A stretch of 64,000 nucleotides of DNA from Burkholderiales bacterium C2 (GTDB lineage: Bacteria; Pseudomonadota; Gammaproteobacteria; Burkholderiales; Burkholderiaceae_C), in the NCBI GenBank assembly GCA_005503085.1, contig SCOI01000012.1, positions 146,312 through 210,311 on the forward strand, given 5' to 3'. Made by a program: the position numbers and the translations under genes. The notes under the pieces were generated by a model. It worked only from the letters and a program-made list of their open reading frames with translations, ran no database searches and was not told the DNA's origin. The first letter of the stretch is position 1; every line of letters starts with the position of its first letter. Shown one piece after another: positions 27,504 through 36,244 of the stretch.

Positions 27504-30500
27504 CAGATGCTGCTCGAGAAGACCGTAGGGCGACGGCGCGCCTGCCAGACCGCGCCCAGACTCATCAGCAGGGCCATCGCGATCCAGGCCAGCGCCTGCG
27601 AGAGCTGGTTCTGCAGCTGGGGCGGGGCCAGGTCTTGCTGCGGCTGTTGTTGTTCCAGCAGCAGGCCGCGCGTGCTGGGGGGCGGCGCTGCCGCTGCGGC
27701 CGGCGCAGCGGGCGGCGCGGCGACCTGGGCTGCTGCCTGCAGAACCGGCGTGTGCAGCTGGTCGGCAGCCCACTGTCGCACCGCCGCCAGCTCCTGGTGC
27801 AGAGGGGCCTCGCGGCTCAGGCTCTGGTAGCTGGCGGCCAGCTGCTCGCGGGTCGCGGCATCGGGCTTCCAGTAGCCCAGGCGCTGGGCCTGGATCATCC
27901 GTTCCAGCGCCTGCGCATAAGCCTGCTTGTTCTGCTTCAGCCACTCGGGCAGGCCGAGCTGCTGCTTGTCGCGCACCAGGGTGTCGTACAGGCTTTGCCA
28001 ATGGTCGGGCCGCACGGTGCCCGGTGCGATGGCCTGCCAGCCAAAGGTGTATTGCACGGCCTTGAGCACCTGCAAGGTGCCGGCCCAGCCCTCGGCCTGC
28101 TGAGCCTTCAGCCAGCCGGGATGCAGATAGCGCGACTGCATTTCCATCGCCAGGCTGCTGGCCGCACTCTCGGTATGCAGCTCGTTGGCGTCCTGCAGCT
28201 GGCTGACATGCAGGCTCAAGCCTTGCTTGCGACCGGCCGCCTTGGCGGCGGCGGACAGGCCGCCGAGGTACTGAAAAGGGTCGTCCGAGCTGAGCATCGC
28301 GTACAGATGCGAGCTGCGCGACATCAGGGCCGCATCGGTCTGCTTCAGGTGTGCACCCAGGGCCTGGGCTGCGACGGCCGGCCGGCTCAGGCGCAGCGGC
28401 TCGCCGTTGACATAGGGCTGGCTCATGCGCTGCAGAAAGAGCTGGCCCAGCCTTGCGTCGTCGGCCTTCAGACCATTGTCCTGGGCCGCTTCCGAGATGC
28501 CGGTGCCGTAATCGCCGGTGTTGTTGCCGAACACCCGCGCCTGGGCCAGGGCCTGGGCCTCGGTCTTGCTCAGGCCCTGGCGGCGCAGCTCGGCGGCCAC
28601 GCTGGCGGTGTTGCGCGCGACGATATTGCCGGGCTCGGCGGCGGCAGCGGCCGCGACGGCCTGGTCCAGCAGATGCATCAGCGCCGGGAACTGGTCGCGG
28701 TAGGAGCCGGTGATGCTCAAGAGCACGTCGACCCGTGGTCTGCCCTTCAGTTCGGCCAGCGGCAGCAGCCTGACGCCGGTGGGCCGGCCGCTGTCGTCCC
28801 AGATCGGCTGCACGCCCAGAGCGGCCAAGGCCTGCGATTCCATCAGGCCCTGGTGGCGCAGGGTCTCGCCGGCCCAGAGACTCAGCGCCAGCCGCTGCGG
28901 CGGCTTGCCGGTCTTGAGCTGCTCGGCATACCAGCTCTCGAACAGGCGCCGTGCCACCTCGTAGGCTTGCTTGGTCGGCAGCCGGCTCGGGTCCAGGCCG
29001 GTCAGGTTGCGGCCGGTGGGCAGGCTGTCGGGATTGCGCAGCGGATCGCCGCCATAGGCCGCAGGCAGGAAGCGACCCCGCAGCGCGGCCAGCAGGCCGG
29101 GCATCTCGCCCTCGGTGGCCAGGCGGCGCTCCAGCTCCTGGGCACGCTCGGCGAGCTGCAGCAAGGCCGGCGTGTCGATGGGTTTGCGCGCGGCGCGGTT
29201 CGGGACATAGCCCTCGGGTTCCGGCGGTCTCAAATCAAGAATGCTGGCGGCCTGCGCGTCCTTCAACGCGACATGGAGCCAGCGCGCCGGGCGCGATGTC
29301 GCCACGCCCTCGTGATTGATCAGAAAGGCTTCGTCGATGTCCTCGCCCAGCGCCTCGATCAGCGGCTGGCGCAGCATCTGCAGAATCGTCGTGCGGCGGG
29401 CGTTCTCGTCCGGCAGCTGACCGAACACCGCCAGGCCCTTGGGCTGGGAGCTTTGCGCCAGCCGGTCCAGCCAGGGATGCAGCAGCTCCAGGAAGCCGCT
29501 GAAATCGGCGGCAATCTGCTGGGCGCTCCAGCCCAGGTCGCGGTGCAGCTGGTGTTCGACGAAGGCGCTGACCATCTGGCGCTCCAGCGCCTGCCGCGTA
29601 GGCCCGGCGTCCACCGTTTCCCACTCGTGCATCAGCTCGTGCATATGGGCCATGCGGGCATTGAAGCCGGCCGGCGCGAAGCTGGGCGTGCGGTGGCTGA
29701 CCATCAGCGCGCGGCCGCGGCGCTTGGCCGTCAGGCCCTCGCCGAGGTTGTCGACGATATAGGGGTAGATCACCGGCACATCGCCCAGCGGCAGCAGGGC
29801 CTCGTCATGGATGTCCAGCGCGCGCAGCTTGCCGGGCGCCCATTCCTGCGTGCCGTGGGTGCCGAAATGGATCAGCGCATCGGCCTGGCGGGCCCACAGA
29901 TAAGTGGCCAGGTAGTGGTGCGAGATCGGGGTCTTGTTCTTGTGCATGAAGGGGTCCTGGCCCCTTCTCAGCGTCTCCTCGCGCGGCGGCTGCGGCAGCA
30001 CGCTCAAGCCCCCGCGCTGCAGACGCGGGATCACGAAGACCGGCCGGCCTTCATGGCTGACGATATAGCGGCTGCGGGCCGGCTCGCCCCACTGTCCGCT
30101 GATGCGCTGCTGCAGCGCCGCCGGCAAGGTCTTGAACCAGGCCTCGTAGTCGGCCAGCGGCAGCGCGGCGGCCTGGTCGCGGGCCAGCAGGGCTTGCAGA
30201 TCGGCGCTGGGATAGTAGGCCGCGATCAAGGGTTTGAGCTGCGTGATCCACTCGGCCTCGGGCAGCGGCTGCACGCCGTAGCCGGCCTCGCGCAGGCCCA
30301 TGGAGACGCGCTCCAGGCTGCGCGGCACGTTCAGGAAACTGGCGCCGAAATGGTCGCCGCCCGGCGGGTAGTTGTAGACGAAGGCGACCAGGCGCTTGTC
30401 CGATGCAGGCTTGGTCTGCAGCGCGATCAGGCGCTTGGCCTTGGCGATCACGGCCTCGGCCTGGCGCGCGATCAGCTGCGGTTCCCTGCCCTTGTTCGCA

Positions 30501-31489
30501 TGGGCGACCACCATCAGCGGGTCGATCGCGCCGGCCCCCTCGGGCTGGGCGAAGTAGAAGGGCAGATCGCTCATGGAGAGGCCGGTCTCGCTGGCCTCCC
30601 AATCGGCCGTGCCGCCGGCGCGGTAGGGCAGGGTCTGCAGCAGCGGCGCGCCCCAGCGCTCGAACAGCGGCTGTAGGCCGCCGGCCTGGGGCAGCAGCGC
30701 GTGGTTGACGATCACCGAGGCGTGCAGCTTGCCGCCCGGCAGTTCCATCAACGGGGCCAGCGAGTCACCGGCCAGGTGGGAACTGAAGACTGCATAGGCC
30801 AGCAGGCCCTGGCGGTCGAAGCGGCGCAGCCAGTCGTCGACCCAGGCGGTGGCGCCCTGCACGAAATGGTAGCGGTGCAGCAGCAGCGCGACGGCGGGGC
30901 GCTTGTCGCCCTGGGCATCGGCCCAGCGTGCCAGGTCGGTGGCGCTCGCGAACAGGCCAGGCGCGCCCGGCAGATAGAGGCCGCGCTGCGGCAGCAGGGT
31001 CGGCGCCGGCAGATCGGGGGCGGGCTGGCCGGCCAGCTGGGCCTTGAGCAGGGCGAAGGCGTGACGGGTGTTGGCGACGCCGCCGGCCTGCAGATAGGCG
31101 CGCAGCGAGCGCTCGCCGGCCGCAGGCTCGCCGGCCGTGATCCAGACCGGGGTGGCTGCGGCCTGCTGCTTCAGTGCCGCGCCCAGCATGGCGTGCAGCT
31201 TGGCCTCGACACTGGCATGGGGCGCATCGATCCAGACCAGCTGGGCCTGGCTCAGCGCCTGCGCCAGTTCGCGCGCCTGTGCGGCGTCCAGCACCGTGCT
31301 GCGCAGCGGGTAGTCCAGCGCCTTGACGGTGAAGCCGGCGGCCGCCGCTTCCCGCTCGATCAGGGCGCTGCGCGCGGCGGGCGTCACGTCCAGCGTGATC
31401 CACAGCAGCAGGCCCGGCTTGGCGCCGAGGCCCCAAGCGGGCGCCAGCAGCAGGGATAGCAGCATCAAGACCAGGCAGGCTCGGATCAC
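27503..31489 (-). CDS. cobN: CobN-like chelatase, signal peptide and C-terminal membrane anchor
   Basis: The 1328-residue protein belongs to the CobN/magnesium chelatase H family. The family signature HFGTHGTQEWAPGK is near residue 540, with further conserved blocks through about residue 1150. Two features are unusual for CobN. A cleavable-looking signal peptide occupies about residues 1-22, and a proline/alanine-rich linker (about 1240-1275) leads to one transmembrane helix (about 1296-1315) and a short basic tail. The large domain should therefore face the periplasm. No CobS/CobT chelatase ATPase subunits are encoded nearby. Its start overlaps DUF2149 and its stop overlaps a TonB-dependent receptor. 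Dechelation, insertion or transport of tetrapyrrole metal is possible; the reaction is not known from sequence. Confidence 0.93.
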   Translation of the reverse strand: MIRACLVLMLLSLLLAPAWGLGAKPGLLLWITLDVTPAARSALIEREAAAAGFTVKALDYPLRSTVLDAAQARELAQALSQAQLVWIDAPHASVEAKLHAMLGAALKQQAAATPVWITAGEPAAGERSLRAYLQAGGVANTRHAFALLKAQLAGQPAPDLPAPTLLPQRGLYLPGAPGLFASATDLARWADAQGDKRPAVALLLHRYHFVQGATAWVDDWLRRFDRQGLLAYAVFSSHLAGDSLAPLMELPGGKLHASVIVNHALLPQAGGLQPLFERWGAPLLQTLPYRAGGTADWEASETGLSMSDLPFYFAQPEGAGAIDPLMVVAHANKGREPQLIARQAEAVIAKAKRLIALQTKPASDKRLVAFVYNYPPGGDHFGASFLNVPRSLERVSMGLREAGYGVQPLPEAEWITQLKPLIAAYYPSADLQALLARDQAAALPLADYEAWFKTLPAALQQRISGQWGEPARSRYIVSHEGRPVFVIPRLQRGGLSVLPQPPREETLRRGQDPFMHKNKTPISHHYLATYLWARQADALIHFGTHGTQEWAPGKLRALDIHDEALLPLGDVPVIYPYIVDNLGEGLTAKRRGRALMVSHRTPSFAPAGFNARMAHMHELMHEWETVDAGPTRQALERQMVSAFVEHQLHRDLGWSAQQIAADFSGFLELLHPWLDRLAQSSQPKGLAVFGQLPDENARRTTILQMLRQPLIEALGEDIDEAFLINHEGVATSRPARWLHVALKDAQAASILDLRPPEPEGYVPNRAARKPIDTPALLQLAERAQELERRLATEGEMPGLLAALRGRFLPAAYGGDPLRNPDSLPTGRNLTGLDPSRLPTKQAYEVARRLFESWYAEQLKTGKPPQRLALSLWAGETLRHQGLMESQALAALGVQPIWDDSGRPTGVRLLPLAELKGRPRVDVLLSITGSYRDQFPALMHLLDQAVAAAAAAEPGNIVARNTASVAAELRRQGLSKTEAQALAQARVFGNNTGDYGTGISEAAQDNGLKADDARLGQLFLQRMSQPYVNGEPLRLSRPAVAAQALGAHLKQTDAALMSRSSHLYAMLSSDDPFQYLGGLSAAAKAAGRKQGLSLHVSQLQDANELHTESAASSLAMEMQSRYLHPGWLKAQQAEGWAGTLQVLKAVQYTFGWQAIAPGTVRPDHWQSLYDTLVRDKQQLGLPEWLKQNKQAYAQALERMIQAQRLGYWKPDAATREQLAASYQSLSREAPLHQELAAVRQWAADQLHTPVLQAAAQVAAPPAAPAAAAAPPPSTRGLLLEQQQPQQDLAPPQLQNQLSQALAWIAMALLMSLGAVWQARRRPTVFSSSI

Positions 31490-31806
31490 GGCTTGTCGCC
31501 CTCGGGCACATAGATGATGTTGCCGTCCTTGAGCTTGTAGGCCACGCCGGCGCGCACGCCCTGGCCCTCGCTGCTGCCGCCATTGCCCTTGTAGCGGATC
31601 TCGCGTCCGTTCTCGCGCACGACGATCTCCATATCCGGCTCGCCGGGCTTCTTGATGATGGTGACGTTCTCGTTCGCTTCCTTCTGCTGCTGCAGCGCGA
31701 CCGCGGTCAGCAGCGCAACGACCAGCACCAGGAACACATCGACCAGATTGACGGCCGACAGCATCGGGTCATCGTCTTCCTCGCCGAGGATGGAGAGGTG
31801 TTTCAT
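31486..31806 (-). CDS. DUF2149 protein, ExbD-like
   Basis: The 106-residue protein has a short acidic N-terminus, one transmembrane helix (about residues 20-40, NLVDVFLVLVVALL) with a buried aspartate at residue 23, and a 60-residue hydrophilic C-terminal domain. The layout and the aspartate resemble ExbD/TolR, where a membrane aspartate carries protons. The family is known as DUF2149 and occurs next to CobN-like genes in other prokaryotes. It overlaps both the ExbB-like gene and the CobN-like gene by four bases, consistent with a fixed-ratio complex. Its proton-channel role is inference. Confidence 0.85.
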   Translation of the reverse strand: MKHLSILGEEDDDPMLSAVNLVDVFLVLVVALLTAVALQQQKEANENVTIIKKPGEPDMEIVVRENGREIRYKGNGGSSEGQGVRAGVAYKLKDGNIIYVPEGDKP

Positions 31807-32267
31807 GCCATGCCTCTCGAAGTGCGGATGGCGACCAGCTCACTCATCAGCCAGCGACGGCGCACCGAGTACGCGACCAGGCCGACGGCCGCTGCCGCCA
31901 GCGCCAGCACGACGCCGGCGAAGGCACCGCTGAACACCGCCAGCGCCTGCTGGCCCTGGCCGGCGGCCACGCTCTGCAGCGCCGGGCCCAGCGGCACCAT
32001 CGTCGCGATCAGGCCCAGGAGCGGGCTGACGCGGCCCAGCAGGCGCAGCGGCTCCAGCTGGCGCACCACCTGCAGCTCGATCTCTTCCAGCGGCTTGTCG
32101 GCATGGGCGTGCAGGGTCCGGTAGTTCGGCGAGCGCCAGCGCTGCGCAGCCTCCATCAGCGTGGCCCCGGCCACCCACAGCGCGTAGACGAAGCCGAGGC
32201 CGACGAGCACGAGAACCGGCCACAGCAGGGCCTGGGCGATCTGGGCAAAACCTTGTTCGAGCATCAT
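31803..32267 (-). CDS. MotA/TolQ/ExbB-like proton channel subunit
   Basis: The 154-residue protein has three transmembrane segments at about 13-35, 76-96 and 112-134. A basic cytoplasmic stretch lies between the first two, and the helix 2-3 region LLGRVSPLLGLIATMVPLG matches the TolQ/ExbB pattern. It is shorter than E. coli ExbB (244) because the large cytoplasmic loop is reduced. It is co-encoded with an ExbD-like DUF2149 protein, so the two can form a private stator for the CobN-like protein or for the neighbouring receptor. It overlaps cobB upstream by four bases. Confidence 0.88.
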   Translation of the reverse strand: MMLEQGFAQIAQALLWPVLVLVGLGFVYALWVAGATLMEAAQRWRSPNYRTLHAHADKPLEEIELQVVRQLEPLRLLGRVSPLLGLIATMVPLGPALQSVAAGQGQQALAVFSGAFAGVVLALAAAAVGLVAYSVRRRWLMSELVAIRTSRGMA

Positions 32268-33574
32268 GAGGAGTGGTGGGCAAGGAAGAAGGCGGCGATG
32301 GCCTCGGGGTTGGAGGGGAAGTAGTGGTGCAAGTAGCTGGCGCGCAGGCTGCCTTGCGCGTAGAGCGCCTCGGCGGCCTTGCCCGCATTCGGGTTACTGG
32401 CGTGCGCGATCGGCACCAGCGGCGTGTTGAGGGTGGAGTAATGGAAGGTGTGGCCGCGCAGCTCACCCTCGGGCCACTCGATCTTCTGCATGCCCAGCGC
32501 GGCCAGGCGTGGTTGCATCCGGGCGCGGCCAGGCATCAGGCCGGCCATCGCATGGTCCACGCCCTCGGCGTCCGTCAGGCACTCGGCCAGCGCCAGCATG
32601 CCGCCGCACTCGGCCAGCAGCGGTTTGCCGGCCGCAAGATGAGCGGCCAGATCGGCGAAGAAACTCTCATGGGCGCGCAATGCCGGTGCATGCAGCTCGG
32701 GATAGCCGCCGGGCAGCCACAGCGCGTCGCAGGGCGGCAAGGCCTGACCCTCGATGGGCGCGAAGCTCAGGACCTCGGCGCCCAGCGCGCGCAGGCAGTC
32801 GAGATTGGCGGGGTAGATGAAGGAGAAGGCGGCATCCTGGGCCACCGCGATGCGCCGGCCCTTCAGTAGCGGCGGCAGGGCCGGCTCGGGCTCGACATCG
32901 AAGCGTACCGGCTGGAACGCGAAGCCCTTCGAGGCTTCGCCCCAGGCTCGCGCCCAGTCGTCCAGCTGCGCGTCCAGCCCCGGCAGCTCCAGCGCCTGCA
33001 CCAGGCCCAGATGCCGCTCGGGCAGGGCCAGGTCTTGCCTGCGCTGCAGCGCCGCGACCAGGGGCAGGTCCTCGGGCAGGCCTTCGGCCACCATGCCGGC
33101 ATGGGCCGGGCTGCCGACCCGGTTCGCGACCACGCCGCACAGGCGGATATCGCGGCGGAAGGTCTGCAGCCCGACCGCCAGCGCCGCAAAGGTCTGGGCC
33201 ATCGCCGAGGCGTCGATCACCGCCAGCACCGGCAGGCCGAAGGCCGCGGCCAGGTCGGCGCTGCTGGGCGCGCCGTCGAACAGGCCCATCACGCCCTCGA
33301 CCAGGATCAGGTCGGACTCCGCCGCGGCCTGGGCCAGCAGGCCCTGGCAGTGAGCGAGCCCGCCCATGAAGAGGTCCAGCTGATAGACCGGGTGGCCGCT
33401 GGCGCGCTCCAGCACCATGGGGTCCAGATAGTCCGGGCCGGTCTTGAACACGCGCACTCGCTTGCCGGCATTGCGGGCATGGCGCGCGATCGCGGCGGTG
33501 ACGCTGGTCTTGCCCGAGCCGGAGGACGGGGCACTGATCATCAGGGCGGGGCAGGTGTTCATCGTTCTTTTCAT
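32264..33574 (-). CDS. cobB: Cobyrinate (or hydrogenobyrinate) a,c-diamide synthase
   Basis: The enzyme amidates the a and c carboxylates of the corrin ring using glutamine and ATP; it is CbiA in the anaerobic pathway. The 436-residue protein has an N-terminal P-loop SAPSSGSGKTSVTAA and KTGPDYLDP. The C-terminal amidotransferase domain has LPGGYPELHAP and the nucleophile in LLAECGGMLALAE. The first ATG (33574) overlaps the btuD stop; ATG 33562 would start four residues later. It is the earliest corrin-tailoring enzyme in the window; ring-building enzymes are absent. Confidence 0.95.
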   Translation of the reverse strand: MKRTMNTCPALMISAPSSGSGKTSVTAAIARHARNAGKRVRVFKTGPDYLDPMVLERASGHPVYQLDLFMGGLAHCQGLLAQAAAESDLILVEGVMGLFDGAPSSADLAAAFGLPVLAVIDASAMAQTFAALAVGLQTFRRDIRLCGVVANRVGSPAHAGMVAEGLPEDLPLVAALQRRQDLALPERHLGLVQALELPGLDAQLDDWARAWGEASKGFAFQPVRFDVEPEPALPPLLKGRRIAVAQDAAFSFIYPANLDCLRALGAEVLSFAPIEGQALPPCDALWLPGGYPELHAPALRAHESFFADLAAHLAAGKPLLAECGGMLALAECLTDAEGVDHAMAGLMPGRARMQPRLAALGMQKIEWPEGELRGHTFHYSTLNTPLVPIAHASNPNAGKAAEALYAQGSLRASYLHHYFPSNPEAIAAFFLAHHSS

Positions 33575-34338
33575 GCGTTCAAGGCCAGCCAGCGGTCCTG
33601 CACCTGCAGTATCAGCAGGCGCTGGTGGAACACCTGCTGCAGCGCGGCGTGGGTGGCGGCGGCCTCGGGCGGGCCCTGGTGGACGATGCGGCCGGCGTCC
33701 ATCACAACGACGCTGTCGGCCTGCAAGGCGATATTGAGTTCATGCAGCACCGAGACCACGGTCACACCCTCGGCGACGAGCCCGCGCACGATCTGCACCC
33801 AGTCGCTCTGGTGCGGCGGGTCCAGATGGGCCAGCGGCTCGTCCATCAGCAAGGCCTGCGCCCGCACGGCGAGCGCACGCGCCAGCAGCACACGCTGGCG
33901 CTCGCCGCCGGAGAGCTGGCCCAGCGGGCGCTCGCGCCAGTCCCAGCTCTGGGTCATGCGCATCGCCTGCTCGACGGCCGCGTGGTCGGCGCTGCTGGCC
34001 GGTGCCAGCCAGGGCTGGTGCGGCAATCGGCCCAGCATCACGACGTCCAGCGCGCTGAGCTCGTCGGCGCTGGCCTCGTTCTGGCCCAGCCAGGCGACCT
34101 GGCGGGCGCGTTCGCGTGCCGGCCAGCTGTGCCAGGGCTGGCCTTGCAGCTGCAGCGCGCCGTCGAAGGGCAGCAGGCCGGTCAGCGCGCGCAGCATGGT
34201 CGACTTGCCGGCGCCGTTGGGGCCGACCACGGCGGTCCAGGCGCGCGCCTGCGGCGCGAACTGCAGCGACTGCAAGATGCTGCTGCCGCCGAGCTTCAGC
34301 GAGCTCAGGTCCAGGCTCAGCAGGGGCGCAGCGCTCAT
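33571..34338 (-). CDS. btuD: Cobalamin import ATP-binding protein
   Basis: The 255-residue ABC ATPase has Walker A GPNGAGKSTML (about residues 39-49), a Q-loop in WLGQNEA, the signature LSGGERQRVLLARAL, Walker B LLMDEPLAHLD and an H-loop histidine in VLHELN. The frame is open far upstream, but similarity begins at the ATG at 34338, which overlaps the btuC stop by four bases. With BtuC and BtuF it forms a complete importer. A ferric siderophore system is the sequence-level alternative, but the riboswitch and neighbours favour cobalamin. Confidence 0.93.
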   Translation of the reverse strand: MSAAPLLSLDLSSLKLGGSSILQSLQFAPQARAWTAVVGPNGAGKSTMLRALTGLLPFDGALQLQGQPWHSWPARERARQVAWLGQNEASADELSALDVVMLGRLPHQPWLAPASSADHAAVEQAMRMTQSWDWRERPLGQLSGGERQRVLLARALAVRAQALLMDEPLAHLDPPHQSDWVQIVRGLVAEGVTVVSVLHELNIALQADSVVVMDAGRIVHQGPPEAAATHAALQQVFHQRLLILQVQDRWLALNA

Positions 34339-35330
34339 GACCGCCTCCCCAAGCCTGAGGAACGCCGGTGCATCAGGTACAGCAGATAGCTGCCGCCCAG
34401 CAGCGCGGTGATGATGCCCACCGGCAGCTCCTGCGGCGCGATCACCCAGCGCGCGCCGATATCGGCCGCCAGCAGCAGCATGCCGCCGGCCAGCGGGCTC
34501 AGCAGCAAGAGGCTGCGATGCGTGACCGGCCCCCAGCTGCGCACCAGATGGGGGGCGACCAGGCCGACAAAGGCGATCAGCCCGCACTGCGCGACGGCCG
34601 CCGCCGTGGCCAGCGCCAGCACCGCGATCAGCAGCACCCGCACCAGGGCCAGGCGCACGCCCAGCGAATGGGCGGTGGCCTCGCCCAGGCTCAGCGCGTC
34701 CAGGCTGCGGCTGCAGCCCAGGGCGACCAGCAGGCAGGCCAGCAGGGTCGCGGCCATGATCAGCACCGCGTTCCAGCCGACAAAGCCGGTGCTGCCCAGC
34801 ATAAAGGCCTGCATGGCCCGCATGATGTCGGGGTTCATCAGGGTCAAGAGGGCCGAGCCCGAGCCCAGCACCACGCCGACGACGACGCCGGCCAGCAGCA
34901 GCCTCAGCGTCTGCTCGACGCCGCGCGCCAGCAGCAGGGTCAGCAGCACCGCGCCCACCGCGCCGACAAAGGCCGCGCCCGTCATGCCCACCCGCAGCGC
35001 CAGCGCGGTGGCGGCCGGCGAGAAGCCGACCATGAAGAGCAGCACGGCCACGCCCAGCGAGGCGCCGGCCGAGCAGCCCAGCAGATAAGGGTCGGCCAGC
35101 GGATTGCGGAACAGGCCTTGCGCCACCGCGCCGGCCAGCGCCAGCAGCGCGCCGGCCAGCCAGGCGCCCAAGGAGCGGGGCGCGCGGATGTCCCAGAGGA
35201 TTTGCTGCATCACCGGGTCCTTGTCGACCCAGGGACTCCAGCCGGTGCTGCCTATGGCCAGGCCCAGCGCCAGCAGCGCGGCGCTGCCGAGCAGCAGCAT
35301 CAAGAGCCACAGGCCATGGCGAGCGCTCAT
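34335..35330 (-). CDS. btuC: Cobalamin import permease
   Basis: The 331-residue protein is a FecCD/BtuC-type permease with about ten transmembrane helices. Motifs include the WDIRAPRSLGAWLAGALLALAG region near residue 45, GNPLADPYLLG-like text (FRNPLADPYLLGCSAG) around 75-90, and the ATPase-contacting LIAFVGLVAPHLVRSW near residue 255. It overlaps btuF by one base and btuD by four. Together the three genes encode inner-membrane corrinoid uptake downstream of the BtuB-like receptor. Confidence 0.94.
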   Translation of the reverse strand: MSARHGLWLLMLLLGSAALLALGLAIGSTGWSPWVDKDPVMQQILWDIRAPRSLGAWLAGALLALAGAVAQGLFRNPLADPYLLGCSAGASLGVAVLLFMVGFSPAATALALRVGMTGAAFVGAVGAVLLTLLLARGVEQTLRLLLAGVVVGVVLGSGSALLTLMNPDIMRAMQAFMLGSTGFVGWNAVLIMAATLLACLLVALGCSRSLDALSLGEATAHSLGVRLALVRVLLIAVLALATAAAVAQCGLIAFVGLVAPHLVRSWGPVTHRSLLLLSPLAGGMLLLAADIGARWVIAPQELPVGIITALLGGSYLLYLMHRRSSGLGRRS

Positions 35331-36244
35331 CAGCGCATCCCCCCTGGCGGCGCATTGAAGGGCACGGTGGGCAGGGCCACCGGGCCGGCGGCGGCCTCGC
35401 GCAGGCAGCGGGCCATCAGCGCGGCGGCCTCGTCCATGCGCGGGCCGGGGCGCACCAGCACATCCGATTCGGCCGGCACCCAGACGCAGATCTTCTTGTT
35501 CCTGACCGCCTGGATCGCGCCCCAGCCGGGACGCTGTGGCAGGCCCGACGCACTGCGCTGGCCCACCATGATGACCTGCGGGTCGGCGCGCACGACGAAC
35601 TCGGGATTCAGTTTCGGGAAAGGCCCCAGCTCGGCCGGCACGATGTTGCGGCCGTGCAGCCGGCTCAGGATCTCGCCCATGAAGGAGGCGGTGCCGGCGG
35701 CATAGGGCGCGGCATCGACCTCGTAATAGATGCGCAGGCCGCGCGCGGCCGGCGGCAGGCTGGCCGCGCTGTGGGTGATGGCGCCGTCGATGCGGTTCCA
35801 GATGCGGCGCGCCTCGTCCGGTTTGCCCAGCAACTGGGCCAGCTTGCCCAGCACCCGCTGCACATCGCCCAGGGTCTTGGGCTCCAGCGCGATGACCTTG
35901 ATGCCCAGCGCCTCCAGCCGGTCCATCAGGCGCGAGGACATGCCCAAGAGCACGACATCGGGCTTCAGCGCCACCAGGGCCTCGATGCTGGTGTCGTCCA
36001 GCCCGCCCAGCTTGGGCAGGGCGCGGGCGGTGGCCGGGTGGTTGGAGAAGCGGTCGGTGCCGACCAGGCGGGCACAGTCGCCCAGCTCGCAGACCGTCTC
36101 GGTCAACGAGGGCAGCAGGCTGACGATGCGCCTGGGCACCTCGGGCAGCGTGACGGTGTGGCCGCGGTCGTCCTTGACGGTGACTGCGGCCTGGGCCAGC
36201 CCCGCCAGCGCCATCATCAGCAGGCTTGCCAACAGACGTTTCAT
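35330..36244 (-). CDS. btuF: Periplasmic cobalamin-binding protein
   Basis: The 304-residue protein has a signal peptide (about residues 1-19, ending AQA). The BtuF/FhuD-type binding lobes follow: PRRIVSLLPSLTETVCELG, LKPDVVLLGMSSRL, and the long connecting helix around residue 140. It delivers corrinoid from the periplasm to BtuCD. The start at 36244 overlaps the cobU stop (ATGA) and agrees with the signal peptide; longer in-frame starts upstream lie inside cobU. A second homologue without a signal peptide is at 20059-20856. Confidence 0.94.
   Translation of the reverse strand: MKRLLASLLMMALAGLAQAAVTVKDDRGHTVTLPEVPRRIVSLLPSLTETVCELGDCARLVGTDRFSNHPATARALPKLGGLDDTSIEALVALKPDVVLLGMSSRLMDRLEALGIKVIALEPKTLGDVQRVLGKLAQLLGKPDEARRIWNRIDGAITHSAASLPPAARGLRIYYEVDAAPYAAGTASFMGEILSRLHGRNIVPAELGPFPKLNPEFVVRADPQVIMVGQRSASGLPQRPGWGAIQAVRNKKICVWVPAESDVLVRPGPRMDEAAALMARCLREAAAGPVALPTVPFNAPPGGMR

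Noticed and set aside
27485..30676. Very long open frame on the plus strand antisense to cobN
   Set aside because: It mirrors the codon pattern of the true minus-strand gene in GC-rich DNA, has no recognisable domain and is rich in Gln, Gly, Leu and Ala, as antisense frames usually are.
27503..31489. Annotation as the ordinary cytoplasmic aerobic cobaltochelatase subunit
   Set aside because: Signal peptide, C-terminal membrane anchor and absence of CobS/CobT partners do not fit the cytoplasmic enzyme.
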